A DNA stretch of 64,000 bases from Actinomadura rubteroloni (GTDB lineage: Bacteria; Actinomycetota; Actinomycetes; Streptosporangiales; Streptosporangiaceae), in contig NZ_MTBP01000003.1 of assembly GCF_002911665.1 (NCBI RefSeq), forward strand, positions 62,001 through 126,000, read 5' to 3'. Below the pieces are notes generated by a model that was given only the letters and a program-made list of their open reading frames with translations, searched no databases and had not been told where the DNA came from. Numbering within the stretch: the first letter of the stretch is position 1; each line of letters begins with the position of its first letter. The position numbers were made by a program, and so were the translations under genes. Below are positions 59,792 to 64,000 of this stretch, in pieces.

Positions 59792-60027
59792 GGTCGTCCT
59801 TTCCTTGGGCCGATCTGGGGCGAGTCCGGCGCCGCCGGTCTCCTCCGACCGCGGGCCTCGCGCCGCCCGGGACGGGCTCTGCCGCCGTCCGGGCGCGGTG
59901 TCACCGAGCGTACCGGCGCGACGGTCGCGACCGCGAACGAGATCCCGCGATCGCCGTGTCGGCGCGGTCCGCCGGTACCGCTACTATGCGCTGCACGTTC
60001 ATTGATCGCGGCGAGAGGGCAGGGCAC

Positions 60028-60801
60028 GTGGCGGGGAAGGACCGCAAGAAGCAGCTCGCACGGCAGCGCTATGAGCGCCAGCAGCAGCGGCTGGAGGCCG
60101 AGCGGGCCAAGGCCCGCCGCGTCCGGATCATCGCGGCCGGGGCGGTGGCGGCGGTGATCGCCGCGGGCGGCGCCGCGATCGTCGTGATCACCGGTGGGGA
60201 CGACAAGAAGGCCGAGGCCAAGGGCAAGTCCGGCGAGTGCGACTACCGCGCCGCGACGAGCGACGCCGGGGCGCCCAAGAACCTTGGGAAGCCGTCGGCC
60301 AAGCCGCTCTACCACGGGACCGTCCAGGCGACGATCAAGACGAGCCAGGGCGACATCGGGCTGGCCCTGGACGGGGCGAAGGCGCCCTGCGCGACGAACT
60401 CCTTCGCGTTCCTGGCGAAGAAGGGCTACTGGAAGAACAGCCACTGCCACCGCCTGTCCACGAGCGCGGGGCTGAAGATGCTCCAGTGCGGGGACCCGAC
60501 GGGAACGGGCAGCGGCGGTCCCGGTTACCAGTTCGACAACGAGAACACGACCGGCGCGAAATACACCAAGGGAACGCTGGCGATGGCCAATGCCGGTCCC
60601 GGGACGAACGGCAGTCAGTTCTTCCTCGTGTACGGGGACTCGCAGCTCACGCCCGACTACACGGTGTTGGGAAAGATCACCTCGGGTATCGAGAAGCTGC
60701 AGGCCGTCGCGGACGCGGGCGTCGCCAAGAAGGGCGACGACGGTACCGGGGAGCCGAAGAAGAAGGTCACGATCCAGGACGTCACGGTCGCCGGGAATTA
60801 G
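60028..60801 (+). CDS. Membrane-anchored cyclophilin-type peptidyl-prolyl isomerase
   Basis: 257 aa from GTG 60028, placed after GAGAGGGCAGGG. A strongly basic, Gln/Arg-rich N-terminus (1-32) precedes one transmembrane helix (about 33-55), so the cyclophilin domain lies outside. Domain segments: TSQGDIGLAL, CHRLSTSAGLKMLQCGD, GTLAMANAGPGTNGSQFFLVYGD and YTVLGKI. The usual catalytic Arg in the FHRV-type motif appears as CHRLST, with FFLV intact. It helps fold exported proteins. Confidence 0.9.
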   Translation: MAGKDRKKQLARQRYERQQQRLEAERAKARRVRIIAAGAVAAVIAAGGAAIVVITGGDDKKAEAKGKSGECDYRAATSDAGAPKNLGKPSAKPLYHGTVQATIKTSQGDIGLALDGAKAPCATNSFAFLAKKGYWKNSHCHRLSTSAGLKMLQCGDPTGTGSGGPGYQFDNENTTGAKYTKGTLAMANAGPGTNGSQFFLVYGDSQLTPDYTVLGKITSGIEKLQAVADAGVAKKGDDGTGEPKKKVTIQDVTVAGN

Positions 60802-60874
60802 GCGTTCGGGATACTAAGGTGTGGAGCGTCTTGGGTCCGTGATCTCCACCGGGCCCGCGAATCAGGAGGCAAGG

Positions 60875-62113
60875 GTGTCCAGCGCGACCGATCCGTGGGG
60901 CCGGGTGGACGACGACGGCACGGTCTACGTGAAGACCGCCGACGGCGGTGAGCGCGTCGTCGGCTCCTGGCAGGCCGGTGCGCCGGACGAGGCGCTCGCC
61001 TACTACAAGCGGAAGTACGACGCGCTGGTCACCGAGATCGCCCTGCTGGAGCAGCGCGTGAAGACCACCGACCTGCAGCCGAGGCAGGCCGAGCAGACCG
61101 TCCGGCGGCTGCGCGACTCGGTGGTCGGCGCGAACGCCGTCGGCGACCTGGACGCCCTCGTCCGCCGCCTGGACGCCCTGGACGGGCTCGTCGGCCGCCG
61201 CGGCGAAGAGGTCAAGGCCCGCCGCGAGCACGCCCGCACCGAGGCCCGCGAGGTCAAGGAGCGCATCGTCGCCGAGGCCGAGCGGATCGCGGCCGAGGAG
61301 ACGCACTGGAAGAACGGCGGCGAGCGGCTGCGGGCGCTGGTCGAGGAGTGGAAGGCCGCCGAGCGCGTCGACCGGCCGACCGAGGCGGGGCTGTGGAAGC
61401 GCCTGTCGGCCGCCCGCAACGCGTTCACCAAGCGCCGCAAGGCCTACTTCGCGACGCTGGACGAGCAGCGCAACGAGGCCCGCCGCGAGAAGGAGCGGCT
61501 GGTCGCCGAGGCCGAGGCGCTGCAGGGCTCTACCGACTGGACCGACACCGCCGCCGCCTACCGCGAGCTGATGCGCCGCTGGAAGCAGGCGGGCCGCGCC
61601 GCGCGCGAGGTCGAGGACGAGCTGTGGACGCGGTTCAAGGGCGCGCAGGACGTGTTCTTCGCGGCCCGCAGCGCCGTGTTCGCCGAGCGTGACGCCGAGT
61701 TCGCGGTGAACGCGCAGGAGAAGGAGAAGATCCTCGCCGACGCCGAGAAGCTGCTGCCGGTGCGCGACGTCCGGCAGGCCCGGCAGGCGCTGCGCGGCAT
61801 CCAGGAGCGCTGGGAGGCGGCCGGGATGGTGCCGCGCGAGGACCGCGACCGGCTGGAGGGGCGGCTGCGCAAGATCGAGGACGCCGTGCGCGGCGCCGAG
61901 GAGTCGGAGTGGCGGCGCACCAACCCCGAGGCGCGGGCGCGCGCCGAGGCGACGGTGACGCAGCTCCGCGGGACGATCGAGCAGTTGGAGAAGCGGCGCG
62001 ACAAGGCCGTCGCGGCGGGCCGCGACCGGGACGTCAAGGACGCCGAGGAGGCCCTGACCGCCCGCCGCGCGTGGCTGGCCGAGGCCGAGCGCACGCTCGC
62101 CGAGTTCTCGTGA
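60875..62113 (+). CDS. DUF349 domain coiled-coil protein
   Basis: 412 aa from GTG 60875, six bases after AGGAGG. Nearly entirely helical, with at least three DUF349 repeats (recognisable by W-R-KA-like stretches such as LVEEWKAAERVD, LMRRWKQAGRA, IQERWEAAGMVPRED). Very rich in Arg, Glu and Ala; extended coiled coil between 130 and 400. Function of DUF349 proteins is unknown. The gene is a conserved neighbour of cyclophilin and rarA in actinobacteria. Confidence 0.87.
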   Translation: MSSATDPWGRVDDDGTVYVKTADGGERVVGSWQAGAPDEALAYYKRKYDALVTEIALLEQRVKTTDLQPRQAEQTVRRLRDSVVGANAVGDLDALVRRLDALDGLVGRRGEEVKARREHARTEAREVKERIVAEAERIAAEETHWKNGGERLRALVEEWKAAERVDRPTEAGLWKRLSAARNAFTKRRKAYFATLDEQRNEARREKERLVAEAEALQGSTDWTDTAAAYRELMRRWKQAGRAAREVEDELWTRFKGAQDVFFAARSAVFAERDAEFAVNAQEKEKILADAEKLLPVRDVRQARQALRGIQERWEAAGMVPREDRDRLEGRLRKIEDAVRGAEESEWRRTNPEARARAEATVTQLRGTIEQLEKRRDKAVAAGRDRDVKDAEEALTARRAWLAEAERTLAEFS

Positions 62114-62146
62114 CGTCGCGGGGCGGGCCGGGCCCGCCCCGCGACG
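62114..62146. terminator. Bidirectional terminator between the DUF349 and DUF305 genes
   Basis: A perfect 15-bp stem (CGTCGCGGGGCGGGC and complement) with loop CGG lies between two convergent stops and overlaps neither coding sequence. Confidence 0.75.
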
Positions 62147-62147
62147 G

Positions 62148-62741
62148 TCAGGCGCCCCGCTGCCGGAGCATGTCGGTCATCAGGGCGATCTCGGCCTGCT
62201 GACCGCGCACCATCGTGCGGGCGAGGCGCTGGACCTGCTCGTCGCCGGTCCGGACGAGGACGGCGCGGGCCATCTCCACCCCGGCCCGGTGGTGGACGAT
62301 CATCAGCCGCAGGAACAGCACCTCGGCGTCCCGTCCCGAAGCCCGTTCGAGCGCGGCGAGCTGGGCGGGCGTGGCCATCCCCGGCATCGCCTGCGCCCCG
62401 GCCGCCCGGCCCGCGTGGCCTTCGTGGCTCATCCAGCGCATCGGGCCGCGCGGATCGGTCTTCGGCGCGCCCCACCGGTCCAGCCACGCCGTCATCATGC
62501 CGATCTGCTGGGACTGCGTGGTGGCGATGTCGTAGGCGAGCGTGCGGACGGCGGTGTCGCGTGTCCGGTCCCGGACGGTCAGCGCCATCCGCACCGCCTG
62601 CGCGTGGTGGGTGCTCATGTCGCGGGCGAACCCGGCCTCGGGCCCGTCCGGGCCGGCCGCGCCGGAGCGCAGCGCGGGCAGGACGGCGACGACCGCCACG
62701 ATCAGCGCCGCGAGGACGACCGTGACCCGCCGTGCCGTCAC
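62148..62741 (-). CDS. DUF305 family secreted protein
   Basis: 197 aa. N-terminal hydrophobic anchor or signal (about 5-27), then a helical ferritin-like DUF305 domain with FARDMSTHHAQAVRMAL and LRLMIVHHRAGVEMARAVL, the two HH-containing helices that define the family, plus Met/His-rich MRWMSHEGHAG and AMPGMATP. His/Met wealth suggests metal binding (copper has been proposed for relatives), but function is unproven. GTG start overlaps the DUF3105 stop (GTGA). Confidence 0.88.
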   Translation of the reverse strand: MTARRVTVVLAALIVAVVAVLPALRSGAAGPDGPEAGFARDMSTHHAQAVRMALTVRDRTRDTAVRTLAYDIATTQSQQIGMMTAWLDRWGAPKTDPRGPMRWMSHEGHAGRAAGAQAMPGMATPAQLAALERASGRDAEVLFLRLMIVHHRAGVEMARAVLVRTGDEQVQRLARTMVRGQQAEIALMTDMLRQRGA

Positions 62742-63334
62742 GGGGCGTCCTTGCCGCCCGAGCAGGGGGCGCCGGGCTCGGGCGTCTGCGGCCCCTTCAC
62801 GAACGCGGACATGAACGCGTCGATGCGCGGGTCGTTCGCGTCGGTGACCTTGAGCTGCCGTCCCCACGCGGTGAGCGCGATCGGTGCGCTCAGGTCCGGG
62901 TAGGGGCTCATCAGCGAGTAGTCGACGGCGCGGATCCGGCGGGCGAGCGCGTCCACCTGGGCGGCGGCCAGGCCCGGCCGGTAGGCGATCCAGACGGCGC
63001 CGTGCTCCAGGGCGTGGACGGCGTTCTCGTTCCGCAGCGGCGCGGTGTAGACGCGGGCGTCGCAGTTCTGCCACGTCGGGTCGTGGTCGCCGCCCATCGG
63101 CGGGCTGTCGGGGTAGCGGACGGGTCCGGTCGTGTGGTTCTGGCTGAGGTCGTCCTTCACGACGAGCCCCGCGATGCCGTCCCCGTCCCCGGCGGGCCGG
63201 GACCGGACGAACGCGACGGCGATGGCCGCGACGGCGATCAGCCCGACGACGGTGAAGAAGGCGATGGACCCCCACGGCGTCCGCCGCTCGGTCAGGACGT
63301 TCTTGCGCGCGCGGGCGCGCGTGTTCGCTGGCAT
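62738..63334 (-). CDS. DUF3105 family membrane-anchored protein
   Basis: 198 aa. Basic N-terminus, one transmembrane helix (about 24-43), then an outer DUF3105 domain: YPDSPPMGGDHDPTWQNC and NENAVHALEHGAVWIAYRP. HD, Cys and His residues in these motifs suggest a metal or redox site. Family function unknown. It is paired with DUF305 in many actinobacteria; here the two overlap and form an operon. Confidence 0.85.
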   Translation of the reverse strand: MPANTRARARKNVLTERRTPWGSIAFFTVVGLIAVAAIAVAFVRSRPAGDGDGIAGLVVKDDLSQNHTTGPVRYPDSPPMGGDHDPTWQNCDARVYTAPLRNENAVHALEHGAVWIAYRPGLAAAQVDALARRIRAVDYSLMSPYPDLSAPIALTAWGRQLKVTDANDPRIDAFMSAFVKGPQTPEPGAPCSGGKDAP

Positions 63335-63386
63335 GACGAAAGATCTCCAGATGCTGGAAGGGAAACGGGCTGGCGGCGGGGGCCGT

Positions 63387-63797
63387 CTACAGCCGGAGCA
63401 CCTGGAGCGAGGCGAGCGATGGGGCGGGGGCGGCGAGCGGCGGCGGCAGGGCCAGCGTCCACCCGCTTCGGGCGGGCCGCCGGTTCCCGGCGCGGCGGGG
63501 GAGCGCGGCCAGCGCGAACGCCAGCAGGCCGAACAGGACGGGCAGCGCGAGGCAGCACGCGTCCACCGGGAACCCGGGGTGGCCGGACGGCGCGGCTGCG
63601 TGGACGGCGCCGTCCGAGACGGACGCCGGAAGGTCCGCCGGGGCGTGCAGGCTGTGCGCGGTGCAGATCTCCCGGGGCGGCGCGTGCCCGAGCCCGTAGC
63701 TGAACACCAGGCCCGCCGCGACGAACAGGGCGAGCAGCAGCCCGAGCGGACCGCGCCGGGGGCGCTCGGTCCGGTCGGCGGTGCCGGTCGCGTTCAC
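63387..63797 (-). CDS. Small membrane protein with Cys/His-containing loop, function unknown
   Basis: 136 aa, two predicted transmembrane helices (about 17-37 and 84-100) with an outer loop of about 45 residues rich in His and Ala (ICTAHSLHAP, VHAAAPSGH) and a CC pair at the start of helix 2. Resembles small membrane proteins often encoded beside DUF305/DUF3105 genes. It lies 52 bases upstream of DUF3105 on the same strand, probably one operon. A metal-related role is a guess from composition. Confidence 0.6.
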   Translation of the reverse strand: MNATGTADRTERPRRGPLGLLLALFVAAGLVFSYGLGHAPPREICTAHSLHAPADLPASVSDGAVHAAAPSGHPGFPVDACCLALPVLFGLLAFALAALPRRAGNRRPARSGWTLALPPPLAAPAPSLASLQVLRL

Positions 63798-63865
63798 GTG
63801 CGCAGAATACCCGGAACCCGGCCGGACGGTCCCGGGCCGTCGGTGCCGCGAGATAGTGTCGGAGC

Positions 63866-64000
63866 GTGACGAACCGGCGGGAGACGGGGCAGGCGGACGG
63901 CCTTTTCGAGGACCCGTCCGTCCCGGCGGCCCCGCCGGACCCGGCGCCGCGCGCCGAGGTCGCCGAGGTCGCCGACGACTCCGGCGGCCCGCTGGCCGTC
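63866..64000 (+). CDS. rarA: Replication-associated recombination protein A, N-terminal end (cut by window edge)
   Basis: Only 45 codons are visible from GTG 63866 (GGAG just upstream). DGLFED near the start and PLAV at the cut match the N-terminus of RarA/MgsA AAA+ ATPases, in which PLAVRMRP leads into the ATPase domain. The order DUF349 protein then rarA is common in actinobacteria, which supports the call. The Walker motifs lie beyond the window. Confidence 0.65.
   Translation, partial: MTNRRETGQADGLFEDPSVPAAPPDPAPRAEVAEVADDSGGPLAV

Overview
The window is very GC-rich, uses many GTG starts and ATGA/GTGA stop-start overlaps, and carries genes for phosphatidylinositol mannoside synthesis and a mycothiol-type maleylpyruvate isomerase. 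This points to a chromosomal segment of a mycelial actinobacterium. A cutinase of the Thermobifida/Thermomonospora type and the overall content suggest Streptosporangiales (Actinomadura-like), but the genus is inferred, not proven.

Left half (1 to about 31.7 kb) is accessory and catabolic. It opens with a gentisate operon: class II aldolase (cut by the edge), gentisate 1,2-dioxygenase, fumarylpyruvate hydrolase, maleylpyruvate isomerase. A secreted polyester hydrolase closely resembling PET-degrading cutinases follows, convergent with a TetR gene. Next are minus-strand genes for lower aromatic catabolism: a type I extradiol dioxygenase followed by GalD-, GalC- and GalB-like enzymes (4-oxalomesaconate to pyruvate plus oxaloacetate). 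Beyond them lie two MDR oxidoreductases, a bicupin, a dienelactone hydrolase, a truncated aldolase and a TAXI-type binding protein without a signal peptide. A two-component flavin monooxygenase with a divergent GntR gene and a MarR/membrane-protein operon complete this stretch. Gene fossils lie between these units (MBL hydrolase, GntR, FAH, CapA, FAD hydroxylase). Three direct copies of the 3' end of an acyl-CoA dehydrogenase gene (2.9, 5.4 and 21.5 kb) look like scars of insertion or recombination. From 21.5 to 31.7 kb there are acyl-CoA dehydrogenases with TetR regulators and clear palindromic operators, an SDR, a quinone reductase, two further hydrolase/unknown genes, an orphan response regulator and a sugar transporter.

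Right half (31.75 to 64 kb) is conserved core and follows the gene order known from mycobacteria: thrS, HIT protein, PIP synthase, PIM acyltransferase, pimA, pdxS, pdxT, yebC, ruvC-ruvA-ruvB, yajC-secD-secF, apt, rel, and then, around a bidirectional terminator, aspS-hisS-MBL hydrolase on the minus strand, cyclophilin, DUF349 protein and the start of rarA. Small additions interrupt it: DCC-family protein, DUF3048 lipoprotein, subtilase, Eis-like acetyltransferase, DUF3105/DUF305 genes.

The most notable observations are a threonine-rich leader peptide followed by a perfect 13-bp hairpin just ahead of thrS (a candidate attenuator), the PET-hydrolase-like enzyme beside aromatic catabolism, the triplicated acyl-CoA dehydrogenase 3' end, several well-formed operators, and a 40-bp duplication that recreates the ruvB start region and a 41-codon coupled reading frame. 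No tRNA, rRNA, CRISPR array, transposase or integrase gene was recognised.
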